DNA of 64,000 bases from Xylanimonas protaetiae (GTDB lineage: Bacteria; Actinomycetota; Actinomycetes; Actinomycetales; Cellulomonadaceae). Numbering within the stretch: position 1 is the stretch's first letter; each line of letters opens with the position of its first letter. The position numbers and the translations under genes were made by a program. The notes under the pieces were generated by a model. The model did no database searches, was not told the DNA's origin, and saw only the letters and a program-made list of their open reading frames with translations. Location: NCBI RefSeq assembly GCF_004135385.1, contig NZ_CP035493.1, positions 1,550,001-1,614,000 on the forward strand, read 5' to 3'. This document shows positions 25,882 to 35,716 of the stretch, piece after piece.

Positions 25882-25956
25882 GGCGCCCGTGCCGCGACGC
25901 GACGTCGCGGCGCTCACGATTACCGCCTCCGGCCTCCCGTGAGTCACGATGGAGAC

Positions 25957-26568
25957 GTGCCGTCCGTCCAGCCGACCCCGCCCCGCCGCCGCGCCCGCGC
26001 GCGCCTCGCGGCCGCGACGGCACTGACCGCCGCGCTGCTCGCCGGCTGCAGCGGGCCGTTCGGCGCGGCCGACTCCGAGCCGTCGGTGGCCCCCGCGCCC
26101 GAGGCGACGTCCGTCGTCGTCGCGCCCGACGCCGTGGTCCCCGAGTCGGACGGCGGCAGCGTCGAGGCGCCGGCTTCGCCGTCCCCCGAGGAGTCCGAGC
26201 CGGCCGAGCCGCCCGCCGGGTCCGAGGTGACCGGCGAGTGCTCCGCGCTCCAGGCCGCGTGGAGCGCGACCAACCAGGCGCTCGTGAACCTCAGCCCCGA
26301 CCACCCCCGCGCGTTCGTCGACAGCTTCCGCGTCGCGGCCGAGTCGATGGCGAGCGTGACGGCGCCCGACGCCGTCGCCGACGACTGGGCGGCCATGGCC
26401 GACTACCTCTCGCGCGTCAACGCGGCGTTCGCGGACGTCGACGTGACCGACGCCGCCGCCGTCCAGACGGCGCTCGCCGGCGCGGTCTCCGCCGAGGACC
26501 TCCAGCGCGCGACGACGGCCCAGAGCCGGATCACCGTGTTCGTCTCGGCCGACTGCCAGGCCGGATGA
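25957..26568 (+). CDS. lipoprotein carrying the same paired-Cys domain as the preceding gene
   Basis: A 203-residue predicted lipoprotein: basic N-terminus, hydrophobic stretch ALTAALLAGC with the lipobox Cys, then an acidic Pro/Ser linker and a domain from GECSALQAAW to SADCQAG. That domain aligns almost without gaps to the C-terminal domain of the previous gene, including both Cys, the AAW and the YLS/YLG positions. The GTG at 25957 is preferred to one at 25939 because a CACGAT hexamer lies six bases ahead of it, matching the leaderless spacing seen nearby. It overlaps the methyltransferase start by ATGA. Function is unknown. Confidence 0.7.
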   Translation: MPSVQPTPPRRRARARLAAATALTAALLAGCSGPFGAADSEPSVAPAPEATSVVVAPDAVVPESDGGSVEAPASPSPEESEPAEPPAGSEVTGECSALQAAWSATNQALVNLSPDHPRAFVDSFRVAAESMASVTAPDAVADDWAAMADYLSRVNAAFADVDVTDAAAVQTALAGAVSAEDLQRATTAQSRITVFVSADCQAG

Positions 26569-28154
26569 GCACCCCCGCCCCGGCCGCGTCCGACGCCGCG
26601 CTCGCCGCGCTGCGCGGCGACCTCGCCGCCGCCTCCTTCACCGTCGACGGCGTCGCCGACCTCTTCGGGGACCTCGCCACGCAGGCCCTGTACCGCGAGC
26701 AGGCGGTACCCGCCCGGCGGGCCGTCGAGGCCGCCGTCGGCGGCAGCGCCCCGGCCGGCTGGGACCCGCGTGCCACGCTCGCGCGCCTCTTCCTGCTCGG
26801 CGGGCAGGTGCCGCGCGCCGCGCTCGACGCCGCCCTCCCGGCCACCGGGACCGACGGGCTGCTGCGGGCCGGGCTCGCCGTCGCGGCCGGCGCGGGCGAC
26901 GACGACGCCGTGCGCGCCGCCGTCGACCTCGCGCCCTACACCGCGACGGACGCCTCCGGCGACGTGTCGTGGTGGCTCGCGTCCGACCTCGGCGAGCTCG
27001 CCCGCGGCGGCGCCATCGCCACCGACCACGTGCTCGGCGCGGGCGGGGCGTCGCTGACGCTCGCCCAGGTGACCATGCGTGACCCGGTGGGCCGGGTGCT
27101 GGACCTCGGGACGGGCTGCGGCATCCAGGCGCTGCACGCGCACCGGCACGCGGGCAGCGTCGTCGGGACGGACATCTCCGCGCGGGCGCTCGCGTTCGCG
27201 CGCCTCAACGCGGGCCTCAACCTCGGCGACTCCGGCGCCTTCGACCTGCGGCTCGGGTCGATGCTGGAGCCGGTCGCGGGGGAGCGGTTCGACCTCGTCG
27301 TGAGCAACCCGCCCTTCGTCATCACGCCGCACTCCGGCGCCGCGGGCCGTGCGGTGCACGACGCGCTCGGCGACTTCGAGTACCGCGACGGCGGCCGCGC
27401 GGGCGACGACCTGGTGCGCGACCTCGTCACGCACGTCGGCGCGGTCCTCGCCCCCGGTGGCACCGCGCAGCTCCTGGGCAACTGGGAGCACCGCCGCGGC
27501 GAGCCGTGGCAGGACCGCGTGGGGGCCTGGCTCGACGCGAGCGGCCTCGACGGCTGGGTCATCCAGCGCGAGCTGCTCGACCCGGCCGAGTACGCCGAGA
27601 CGTGGATCCGCGACGGCGGCACCACCCCGGACCGCGACCCGGCCGGCTGGGCGGCCGCCTACGGGGCGTGGCTGGACGACTTCGCCTCGCGCGACGTCGA
27701 GGCGATCGGCTTCGGCATCGTCACGCTGCGGCGTCCCGAGGGCGCCGCGACGCTGCGCCGCACCGAGGAGCACACGGGCTCCGTCCGCCAGCCGCTCGGC
27801 GCGCACCTCGCCGCCTCGCTCGCGGCGCACGCCTGGCTCGCCGCCCGCTCCGACGCCGACCTGCTCGACGCCCACCTCGAGGTCGCGCCCGACGTCACCG
27901 AGGAGCGGTACCTCACGCCCGGCATGCCCGACCCCAACGTCGTCGTCATCCGGCAGGGCGACGGGCTCGGTCGCGGCGTGCACGCCTCGACGGCGCTCGC
28001 CGCGCTGGTCGGTGCGTGCGACGGCGAGCTCGCGGTCGGGCAGATCGCCGGGGCGATCGCGGCGCTCTTCGACGTCGACGCCGCGGCGGTGCGGGCGGAA
28101 CTGCTGCCCGCCGTGCGCGGCCTGGTGCGCGACGGGTTCCTGCGCCCGGCCTGA
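26565..28154 (+). CDS. class I SAM-dependent methyltransferase with NPPF motif
   Basis: A 529-residue protein with an N-terminal helical domain, a central Rossmann methyltransferase domain and a C-terminal winged-helix-like region. SAM motif I is RVLDLGTGCGIQALHAHRH near residue 185; the catalytic VVSNPPFVI motif marks enzymes that methylate a nitrogen in RNA, DNA or a protein side chain (for example rRNA guanine or glutamine methyltransferases). It resembles the actinobacterial DUF7059-type methyltransferases. The substrate is not known. It is coupled to the lipoprotein gene by an ATGA overlap, an odd partnership. Confidence 0.85.
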   Translation: MSTPAPAASDAALAALRGDLAAASFTVDGVADLFGDLATQALYREQAVPARRAVEAAVGGSAPAGWDPRATLARLFLLGGQVPRAALDAALPATGTDGLLRAGLAVAAGAGDDDAVRAAVDLAPYTATDASGDVSWWLASDLGELARGGAIATDHVLGAGGASLTLAQVTMRDPVGRVLDLGTGCGIQALHAHRHAGSVVGTDISARALAFARLNAGLNLGDSGAFDLRLGSMLEPVAGERFDLVVSNPPFVITPHSGAAGRAVHDALGDFEYRDGGRAGDDLVRDLVTHVGAVLAPGGTAQLLGNWEHRRGEPWQDRVGAWLDASGLDGWVIQRELLDPAEYAETWIRDGGTTPDRDPAGWAAAYGAWLDDFASRDVEAIGFGIVTLRRPEGAATLRRTEEHTGSVRQPLGAHLAASLAAHAWLAARSDADLLDAHLEVAPDVTEERYLTPGMPDPNVVVIRQGDGLGRGVHASTALAALVGACDGELAVGQIAGAIAALFDVDAAAVRAELLPAVRGLVRDGFLRPA

Positions 28155-28251
28155 CGGCGACCCGGCGCGCTCGCCGTCGCACCCGGTCCCCGCGCGCCCT
28201 CTCGCCGCGCGCCCCGACCCTCACGGTCACGGACCCCTCACATCGCACCGC

Positions 28252-28257
28252 TACCGT
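28252..28257 (+). promoter_or_regulatory. -10 box of the PAP2 gene (leaderless)
   Basis: TACCGT lies seven bases before the ATG at 28265, supporting that start codon. Confidence 0.5.
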
Positions 28258-28264
28258 GGACGCC

Positions 28265-29181
28265 ATGATCGACGCCCCCGGACCGCGCCGCAGGTCTCCG
28301 CGCCCGCGACGGCAGGTGCGCCCCGCACCGCGCCGCGCGTGGTCGCGGCGCTCTTCGCGCTGGTCGCCGCCGCGGGCGTCCACCTCACGTGGCGCGTCTT
28401 CGTCGCCGGGGAGACGGGTCAGCGGGTCGACGACCTCGCGCGCCTCGGCGCCCAGCACGGCCAGCACCGCCTGTGGTCGCTCGCCGAGCCGCTGCTCGAC
28501 GTCGTCTCCGTCTCGTTCGTGGTGCTGGGCATCCTGACCGCGATGACGATCTGCCTGGTGCGGCGCCGCTGGGTGCTCGCGGCCCAGGTCGCCGTGCTGG
28601 TCGCGGGGTCCAACGCGACGACCCAGCTGCTCAAGTACGCCGTCTACGACCGGCCCCACCTGCTGCCGGGCTGGACCGGCCACAACTCCCTCCCGTCGGG
28701 CCACACGACGGTGGCCGCGTCCGTCGCGGTCGCGCTCCTGGTCGCCGTGCCGCGCGCGTGGCGCCCCGTCGTCGCCGTGCTCGGCGCCGCGTGGACGGCC
28801 GCCACGGGCGTCTCGACGCTCATCGGCCAGTGGCACCGCCCCTCCGACGTCGTCGCGGCCGTGCTGGTCGTGGCCGTGTGGGGTGCGGCCGTCTGCGCGC
28901 TGGGATCGCGCTCGACGCTCGACGAGCCCGTGCGGCCCGGGGACACCCAGGCGACGCCGGGCTCGTACGCGACCGCCGGGCTCCTGGCCCTCGGCGGGCT
29001 GGCCGCCGCGTCCGTCGCCGGCGTCGCGCTCGTCGACCTGGGCACGGGCGTGCGGAACGTACCCTTCGAGGGGGACGTCACCGCGTACGCGGGCGGCGTC
29101 GCCGGCGTCGTCGCGGCGACGGCGCTCGTCTTCGCGGCCCTGCTGCTCGTACGGCAGGCGACGTCGCGACCGCGCCACTGA
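28265..29181 (+). CDS. PAP2-family membrane phosphatase (one-base shift near the start)
   Basis: A type 2 phosphatidic acid phosphatase-like membrane protein with about six helices. The three signature motifs are present: KYAVYDRPH, LPSGHTTVA and GQWHRPSDVVAA. It would remove phosphate from a lipid such as undecaprenyl pyrophosphate or phosphatidate, facing outward. The promoter-proximal ATG at 28265 is out of frame with the conserved part; adding one C to the run at 28275-28279 joins them. Otherwise translation would begin at GTG 28339. I favour the ATG and a miscalled homopolymer, because seven similar shifts occur in this window. Confidence 0.8.
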
Positions 29182-29203
29182 GGCAGGTACCCGCCGCCGC
29201 GGG

Positions 29204-29209
29204 TAAGGT
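29204..29209 (+). promoter_or_regulatory. topA -10 box
   Basis: TAAGGT lies about 55 bases before the topA ATG, leaving a leader with AGGGA before the start, unlike the leaderless genes around it. Confidence 0.45.
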
Positions 29210-29265
29210 GCCCCGACGAGCGGCAGCGCACAGCACCGCACATCGACTGTGGAGAGCAGGGACGG

Positions 29266-32028
29266 ATGCCAACCAAGCTTGTGATCGTCGAGTCGCCCAC
29301 CAAGGCTCGCAAGATCGCCGGCTACCTCGGTGCCGGGTACGAGGTGGAGGCCAGCGTCGGCCACATCCGTGACCTGGCGCAGCCGTCCGACATGCCGGCC
29401 GAGATGAAGAAGGGCCCGTTCGGCAAGTTCAGCGTCGACGTCGGCAACGGCTTCGAGCCGTACTACGTCGTCTACGCGGACAAGAAGGCCAAGGTCCGCG
29501 ACCTCAAGAAGCTCCTCAAGGACGCCGACGAGCTCTACCTCGCCACCGACGAGGACCGCGAGGGCGAAGCCATCGCGTGGCACCTCATCCAGGAGCTCAA
29601 GCCCAAGGTGCCCGTGCGCCGCATGGTGTTCCACGAGATCACGCGCGAGGCGATCCAGCGGGCCCTGACCTCGACGCGCGACCTGGACACGAACCTCGTC
29701 GACGCGCAGGAGACGCGCCGCATCCTCGACCGCCTCTACGGCTACGAGGTGTCGCCCGTGCTGTGGCGCAAGGTCCGCCAGGGCCTGTCGGCCGGCCGCG
29801 TGCAGTCCGTCGCCACGCGCCTCATCGTCGAGCGGGAGCGCGAGCGCATGGCGTTCGTCGTCGCGTCGTACTGGGACGTCACCGGCGCGTTCGCGCCCGA
29901 GTCCGGCGACGACGCCGGGGTGTCGTTCACGGCCCGCCTGTCGGGTGTGGGCGCCGAGCGCGTCGCGTCGGGCCGCGACTTCGACGACCGCGGGCGCCTC
30001 AAGGTCCGCACCGGCGTCGTGCACCTGGACGAGGCGACGGCGCACGCCGTCGTCGCCGGGCTCGCGGACGCGGCCTTCGCGGTGCGGTCGCTCGAGACGA
30101 AGCCGTACACGCGCAAGCCCGCCGCGCCCTTCACGACGTCGACGCTCCAGCAGGAGGCGTCGCGCAAGCTGCGCATGAACGCCCGCATCACGATGAGCGT
30201 CGCGCAGTCGCTGTACGAGAACGGCTACATCACCTACATGCGTACGGACTCGCCGTCGCTGAGCGCCGAGGCGATCGACGCCGCCCGCCGGCAGGCCGCG
30301 GAGCTGTACGGGCCCGAGTTCGTGCCGGGCGCGCCCCGCCTGTACCAGGCCAAGAACCAGGGCGCGCAGGAGGCGCACGAGGCCATCCGTCCCGCGGGCG
30401 ACTCGTTCCGCACCCCCGCCCAGGTGGCCCGCGAGCTGTCCGGCGACCAGTTCCGCCTCTACGAGCTCATCTGGAAGCGCACGGTCGCCTCGCAGATGGC
30501 GGACGCCAAGGGCTCGACGGCGTCCGTGCGGCTCGCCGCGCCGCTCTCCGCGGCCGCGGGCGCGCACGCCGGGAAGGACGCCGTGTTCTCGGCGTCCGGC
30601 ACCGTCATCACGTTCCGCGGGTTCCTCGCCGCCTACGAGGAGAGCACCGACACGGAGTCCGACGACGCCGGTGCGGCGTCGTCCGGCAAGGACGCGCGCC
30701 TGCCGCGCATGGCCGAGGGCGACGCGCTCGACGCGCGCGACCTGGCCGCCGACGGGCACGCGACGACGCCGCCGTCGCGCTTCACCGAGGCCTCGCTGGT
30801 CAAGGCTCTCGAGGAGCTGGGCATCGGGCGCCCGTCGACGTACGCGTCGACCATCTCGACCATCCAGGACCGCGGCTACGTGCGCTCGTCCGGGCAGGCG
30901 CTCGTCCCCACCTGGCTCGCGTTCGCCGTGACGAAGCTGCTCGAGGACCACTTCGGCTCGCTTGTGGACTACCGGTTCACGGCCGAGATGGAGCAGGACC
31001 TCGACGAGATCGCCGCCGGGGAGCGCGAGCGCGTCGCCTGGCTGGAGGAGTTCTACTTCGGCGGCGGCTCGCCCGCGGGGGCCGACGGGGCCGACGCGCC
31101 GGCCGGTGGCGGCCTGAAGGACCTCGTCGAGAACCTCGGCGAGATCGACCCCGTCGTCATCAACTCCATCGAGATCGGCGAGGGCCTGCGCGTGCGCGTC
31201 GGCCGCTACGGCCCGTACGTGGAGGACCTGGCCGCCGAGGTCCCCGAGGGCACGAACCCGCCGCGCGCGTCGGTGCCCGACGACCTCGCGCCCGACGAGC
31301 TGACCGTGGAGAGGGCCCGCGAGCTGCTGGCCGCGGGCGGCGACGACGGCCGCTCGCTCGGCACCGACCCGGTCTCCGGCAACGAGATCGTGGCCAAGGC
31401 AGGCCGCTACGGCCCGTACGTCACCGAGGTGCTGCCCGAGCCGGAGCTCGCGGAGGGCCTGAGCGCCGCCGCGAAGAAGAAGGCGCTCGCCGCCCTCCCC
31501 AAGCCGCGCACGGGCTCCCTCTTCAAGGACATGGACCTCGCGACCATCACGCTCGACGACGCGCTGAGGCTGCTGTCGCTGCCGCGCGTCGTCGGCGTCG
31601 ACCCGGCCGACGGCGCCGAGATCACCGCGCAGAACGGCCGCTACGGCCCCTACCTCAAGAAGGGCACGGACTCGCGCACCATCGCGTCCGAGTCGATGCT
31701 CTTCACGGTGACGCTCGACGAGGCGCTGAAGATCTACGCCGAGCCCAAGCGCCGCGGCGCCCGCGGTGCCGCGCAGCCGCCGCTGCGCGAGCTGGGCGAC
31801 GACCCGACGTCGGGCAAGCCCATCGTGGTCAAGGACGGCAGGTTCGGCGCCTACGTGACCGACGGCGAGACCAACCGGACCCTGCCGCGCGACCTCACGC
31901 CCGAGTCGATCACGCCCGAGCGCGCGATCGAGCTGCTGGCCGAGAAGCGCGCCGCGGGCCCCGCCAAGAAGCGGACCACGACGACGCGCAAGGCCGCGAC
32001 CCCCCGCAAGCGGACGGCGGCGAAGTAG
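29266..32028 (+). CDS. topA: DNA topoisomerase I
   Basis: Type IA topoisomerase of 920 residues that relaxes negative supercoils. The Toprim domain begins KLVIVESPTKARKIAGYLG with TDEDREGEAIAWHL near residue 90. The catalytic tyrosine is in NGYITYMRTDSPSLS around residue 324. Instead of zinc fingers the C-terminus has several topoisomerase C-terminal repeats (GRYGPYV, GRFGAYV) and ends with a Lys/Arg tail (TTRKAATPRKRTAAK), the actinobacterial form in which the tail aids processive relaxation. In M. tuberculosis topA lies near holB and the helicase-Tad block, and the same association holds here. Confidence 0.97.
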   Translation: MPTKLVIVESPTKARKIAGYLGAGYEVEASVGHIRDLAQPSDMPAEMKKGPFGKFSVDVGNGFEPYYVVYADKKAKVRDLKKLLKDADELYLATDEDREGEAIAWHLIQELKPKVPVRRMVFHEITREAIQRALTSTRDLDTNLVDAQETRRILDRLYGYEVSPVLWRKVRQGLSAGRVQSVATRLIVERERERMAFVVASYWDVTGAFAPESGDDAGVSFTARLSGVGAERVASGRDFDDRGRLKVRTGVVHLDEATAHAVVAGLADAAFAVRSLETKPYTRKPAAPFTTSTLQQEASRKLRMNARITMSVAQSLYENGYITYMRTDSPSLSAEAIDAARRQAAELYGPEFVPGAPRLYQAKNQGAQEAHEAIRPAGDSFRTPAQVARELSGDQFRLYELIWKRTVASQMADAKGSTASVRLAAPLSAAAGAHAGKDAVFSASGTVITFRGFLAAYEESTDTESDDAGAASSGKDARLPRMAEGDALDARDLAADGHATTPPSRFTEASLVKALEELGIGRPSTYASTISTIQDRGYVRSSGQALVPTWLAFAVTKLLEDHFGSLVDYRFTAEMEQDLDEIAAGERERVAWLEEFYFGGGSPAGADGADAPAGGGLKDLVENLGEIDPVVINSIEIGEGLRVRVGRYGPYVEDLAAEVPEGTNPPRASVPDDLAPDELTVERARELLAAGGDDGRSLGTDPVSGNEIVAKAGRYGPYVTEVLPEPELAEGLSAAAKKKALAALPKPRTGSLFKDMDLATITLDDALRLLSLPRVVGVDPADGAEITAQNGRYGPYLKKGTDSRTIASESMLFTVTLDEALKIYAEPKRRGARGAAQPPLRELGDDPTSGKPIVVKDGRFGAYVTDGETNRTLPRDLTPESITPERAIELLAEKRAAGPAKKRTTTTRKAATPRKRTAAK

Positions 32029-32038
32029 CGGGCGACCC

Positions 32039-34654
32039 TCAGTCGACCGTCACGGCGTCGAGCACCGGCAGCCGGGCCGCCCGCACGGCAGGCCCGATCG
32101 ACGCGACGAGCCCGATGACGACGGCGATGCCGAGCACCAGCAGCACCTGCCCCCAGGGGATCGCGAGGCGCGACAGGCCCTCGTCGGCCAGCACTCCGGG
32201 CAGGGCGGCGGCCACGGCGATGCCCGTGGCGACACCCAGCACCGTGCCGTAGACGGCGATGAGCACCGACTCGAGCGCGATCACCACGGCGAGCTGGAAC
32301 CGCCCGAGCCCCACGGCCCGCAGGAGCCCGATCTCGCGCGTCCGCTCGATGACCGAGAGCGCGAGCGTGTTCACGATCCCCAGCAGCGCGATGACGATCG
32401 ACAGCGCGAGCAGCGCGTAGAGGATCGCGATGGCCTGGTCGACCTGGTCGGCGACGGCCGACGCCGTCTCGTCGCGGTCGCGCACCGTCAGCACCAGGAA
32501 CGGCCTGACGGCCTCGCGCAGGTCGGCACGCAGGGTCTCGACGTCGGTGCCGTCGGCGGGGTTGGCGTAGATCGCCCGCACGCTCTCCTGCGACGGCGGC
32601 ACGACGGAGTCGAACAGGTCGTTGCGCAGCAGCACGCCGGTGCCGACGACCTGGCTCTCGAACACCGCGCCCACCTGCACGGTGCGCGTCTGGTCGCCCA
32701 GCCCGAGCGTCAGCTCGTCGCCCACCTGCACGCCTAGGTCGCGCGCGGTGCGGCGCACGACGGCCGCCTTGCCGCCGACGAGCGCCGTCGTCGGGTCGCC
32801 CTGGAGCTTCTCGGCGTTGACCGCGTCGACGAAGAACGAGGTGGAGACGCCGGCGACGGGGATGGCGTGCGTCGCATCGTCGTCGGACGACGTCGCCGCC
32901 GTGCTGGCCAGGCGCACCACCTCCGTCGCGCCGATGCCGGGCACCGCCTGGACGGCGGCGACGGCGTCGGCGGGGACGCGGAACGTGGCCGAGTCGACCA
33001 GCAGCGGGGCGCTGAGCTCGGTGTGCACCACGGTGCGCACGGACGCCTCGGTCGAGGCGGCGATGACGCCCGTGCACGCCACGAGGGCCATGCCGATGGT
33101 CAGCGCGCCGGCCGTCGCGGCGGTGCGGCGCGGGTTGCGGGTCACGTTGCCGCGGGCGAGCCCGCCCAGGGGCTTGAGGAGCCATGCGGCGGGGGCGCCG
33201 AGCGCCCGCAGCACCCAGCGCGCGACGGCGGGGGAGCCGACCAGCACGCCGAGCAGCAGCAGCCCCGCGCCGAACCCGAGCACCCAGCGCGGGCTGAGGT
33301 CGTCGACCCAGCGCCAACCCGTGAGGCGGTCGCCCAGCCGGGACCCGAGGCGGGACGCCAGGTACAGCAGCCCGCCGCCGACCAGTGCGACGACCACGCC
33401 GGCCAGGGCCCGCAGGCGCACCCCGCGCTCGGGGGCGACGTCGTCGCGCATCGCCTGGACGGGCGGGACCAGCGCGGCGCGGCGCGCCGGGACCGCCGCC
33501 GCGACCAGGCACAGGACGGTGCCCAGCGCGATGGCCGCGGCGAGCTGCGCTCCGGAGAGCGGCACGCTGCCCGCGAACGGCATGCCCAGGCGGTCCAGCA
33601 CCAGGCGGATGCCGCGCACGAGCAGCAGCCCGAGCCCGACGCCGGCCGCCGACCCGACGAGCCCCACGGCGAGCGCCTGCGCGAGCACCAGGCCGAACAC
33701 CTGCGCGGGCGAGGCGCCCACGGCCCGTAGCAGGGCGTTCTCGCGCTGCCGCTCCCGCACGGCCATGGCGAACGCGTTGGTGATGATGAACGTGCCCACC
33801 ACGAGCGCGATCGCGGCGAAGATCAGGAGGAACGTCTGGAGGAAGCCGAGGAGCTGCTGGACCGACTCCTCGGCCTCGGCGCGCACGACGTCGCCCGTGA
33901 CCGACTCGGCGTGCGCGTCGGCGGGCAGCACCTCCGCGACGCGCTCGGCCAGGTCCCGCGGGGACTGCCCGGGCTCCGCGTACACGGCGATCTGCGGCAC
34001 CTGGCCGTCGGGCGCGAAGGTCTGGCGGGCCGTGTCGGCGTCGACGCCCACGAGCACCGCGCCCGCGGCGGCGGCGTCGATCGCGAACGTGCCCGAGACC
34101 GTGAGCTGCCGCGGGGCGTCGCCGAGCACGACCGTGGCCGTGTCGCCGACGGCGAGGCCCGAGGCCCGCACCGCGCCCGTCTCGAGCACCAGCTCGCCCG
34201 GGCCGGGCCACGTGCCCGCGGTGAGGTGGGCCGTGGGGAACTCCGGGTCGATGCCGAAGGCGAGCGAGGGTGGGCCCTGGGTCACGACGGCAGTGCCGTC
34301 CGCGCCCACGAGCACGACGGGACCCGAGTAGTCCGGCAGCGCCCGGTCGACGCCGTCGACGGCGCTCACGGCGTCCGCGAGCGACGCCGGGACGGGGTTG
34401 CGCTGCTGCCCGAAGCCCGTCGACGACGTCGAGGACCCGCCCGCCGCCGTGGGGTCCGACGCGACGGCCTGCGCGCCGCGCACGTACACGTCGGCGCTCA
34501 CGGACGTGGCGATGATCTCCTGGAACGTCGAGGACAGCATGCCGCGGAACGCGAACGTCCCGACGACGAACGCCACCCCGAGGGCGACGGCCAGCACCGA
34601 CAGGCCGAACCGGACGAGGTGCTCGCGGACGCCGCGCAGGGCGACGCGGATCAT
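32039..34654 (-). CDS. FtsX/MacB-type ABC transporter permease
   Basis: An 871-residue permease with two FtsX-like domains. An N-terminal helix (LVRFGLSVLAVALGVAFVVGTFAF) is followed by a large extracytoplasmic region, then three helices including NALLRAVGASPAQVFGLVLAQAL; the second copy ends with REIGLLRAVGLGRFQLAVVIALES. This duplicated layout fits lipoprotein, peptide or antibiotic extruders rather than importers. The start overlaps the ATPase stop by ATGA. It is convergent with topA, only 10 bp apart, with no clear hairpin between. The substrate is unknown. Confidence 0.9.
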   Translation of the reverse strand: MIRVALRGVREHLVRFGLSVLAVALGVAFVVGTFAFRGMLSSTFQEIIATSVSADVYVRGAQAVASDPTAAGGSSTSSTGFGQQRNPVPASLADAVSAVDGVDRALPDYSGPVVLVGADGTAVVTQGPPSLAFGIDPEFPTAHLTAGTWPGPGELVLETGAVRASGLAVGDTATVVLGDAPRQLTVSGTFAIDAAAAGAVLVGVDADTARQTFAPDGQVPQIAVYAEPGQSPRDLAERVAEVLPADAHAESVTGDVVRAEAEESVQQLLGFLQTFLLIFAAIALVVGTFIITNAFAMAVRERQRENALLRAVGASPAQVFGLVLAQALAVGLVGSAAGVGLGLLLVRGIRLVLDRLGMPFAGSVPLSGAQLAAAIALGTVLCLVAAAVPARRAALVPPVQAMRDDVAPERGVRLRALAGVVVALVGGGLLYLASRLGSRLGDRLTGWRWVDDLSPRWVLGFGAGLLLLGVLVGSPAVARWVLRALGAPAAWLLKPLGGLARGNVTRNPRRTAATAGALTIGMALVACTGVIAASTEASVRTVVHTELSAPLLVDSATFRVPADAVAAVQAVPGIGATEVVRLASTAATSSDDDATHAIPVAGVSTSFFVDAVNAEKLQGDPTTALVGGKAAVVRRTARDLGVQVGDELTLGLGDQTRTVQVGAVFESQVVGTGVLLRNDLFDSVVPPSQESVRAIYANPADGTDVETLRADLREAVRPFLVLTVRDRDETASAVADQVDQAIAILYALLALSIVIALLGIVNTLALSVIERTREIGLLRAVGLGRFQLAVVIALESVLIAVYGTVLGVATGIAVAAALPGVLADEGLSRLAIPWGQVLLVLGIAVVIGLVASIGPAVRAARLPVLDAVTVD

Positions 34655-35571
34655 GCCGGGGGCTCCCCGGCGTCGCGCGCGCGACGCGCCCGCGACGGTC
34701 CCCGCACCACCCCGAGCGGGTCGCCGACGACGGCGAGGGGCCCGGTGGCCGGCGCGGGCACCGCGGCGTACCGGCCGGTCGCGGGCCGCGGCTCGTCGTC
34801 GTCCTCCGCGCCGACGGCGGCGAGGATCTCCTCGCGGCCCGGGTTCGCGAGGTCGGCCGTGATGCGCCCGTCGCCGAGCAGCAGCACGCGGTGCGCGTAC
34901 GCGGCGGCGCGCGGGTCGTGCGTGACCATGACGACGGTCTGCCCGAGCTCGTCCACCGACTGCCGCAGGAACGTCAGCACCTCGCGCGAGCTCTTCGAGT
35001 CGAGGTTCCCGGTGGGCTCGTCGGCGAACACGACGGACGGGCGGCTCACGAGCGCCCGGGCGCACGCGACGCGCTGCTGCTCGCCGCCCGACAGCGCGTT
35101 CGGCCGGTGGTGCAGCCGCGCGCGCATCCCGACGGCGTCGACCACGGCGTCGAACCACTCGCGGTCCACCGGGGCGCGCGCGATGTCGAGCGGGAGCGTG
35201 ATGTTCTCCTCGGCCGTGAGCGTGGGCACCAGGTTGTAGGCCTGGAACACGAACCCGACCCGGGTCCGGCGCAGCCGCGTGAGCGCGCGCTGGCTCATCG
35301 ACGAGATCTCGACGCCGTCGACCACCACGGTGCCCGACGTCGGCGTGTCGAGCCCGGCCATGCAGTGCATGAGCGTGGACTTCCCCGACCCGGACGGCCC
35401 CATGATCGCGGTGAGCCGGCCCTGCGCGAAGTCGACGGAGACGCCGTCGAGGGCACGCACCTCGGTCTCGCCGGACCCGTACGTCTTGACGAGGTCCCGG
35501 GCCGAGGCCTGCGCGGGGGGCTGCTCGGCGGGAGCGTCGGGCTGGGAGTGTCTCCCGCGGGCCGGATCCAT
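34651..35571 (-). CDS. MacB/LolD-type ABC transporter ATP-binding protein
   Basis: A 306-residue ATPase that drives the coupled FtsX-like permease. Walker A GPSGSGKSTLMH, Q-loop, signature LSGGEQQRVACARAL, Walker B VVFADEPTGNLDS and the H-loop VTHD are all intact. About 60 C-terminal residues beyond the ATPase core are Pro/Arg-rich and variable. The ATG at 35571 is preferred; another ATG three codons upstream (35580) is possible. The pair forms a two-gene operon. Confidence 0.92.
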   Translation of the reverse strand: MDPARGRHSQPDAPAEQPPAQASARDLVKTYGSGETEVRALDGVSVDFAQGRLTAIMGPSGSGKSTLMHCMAGLDTPTSGTVVVDGVEISSMSQRALTRLRRTRVGFVFQAYNLVPTLTAEENITLPLDIARAPVDREWFDAVVDAVGMRARLHHRPNALSGGEQQRVACARALVSRPSVVFADEPTGNLDSKSSREVLTFLRQSVDELGQTVVMVTHDPRAAAYAHRVLLLGDGRITADLANPGREEILAAVGAEDDDEPRPATGRYAAVPAPATGPLAVVGDPLGVVRGPSRARRARDAGEPPA

Positions 35572-35716
35572 GCCCACCATGCTCGCCCAGAGCCGTGCGG
35601 GCCGCGCTGCGAGTGGCGCCCCGGCACGACGACGTGGCTCACGCCACGCAGGCGGGGCCCATGAGGCCGGGCGACGGGCTCTTGCGGCGCGGACGCGCGG
35701 CTGGGATGGTCGGCTC

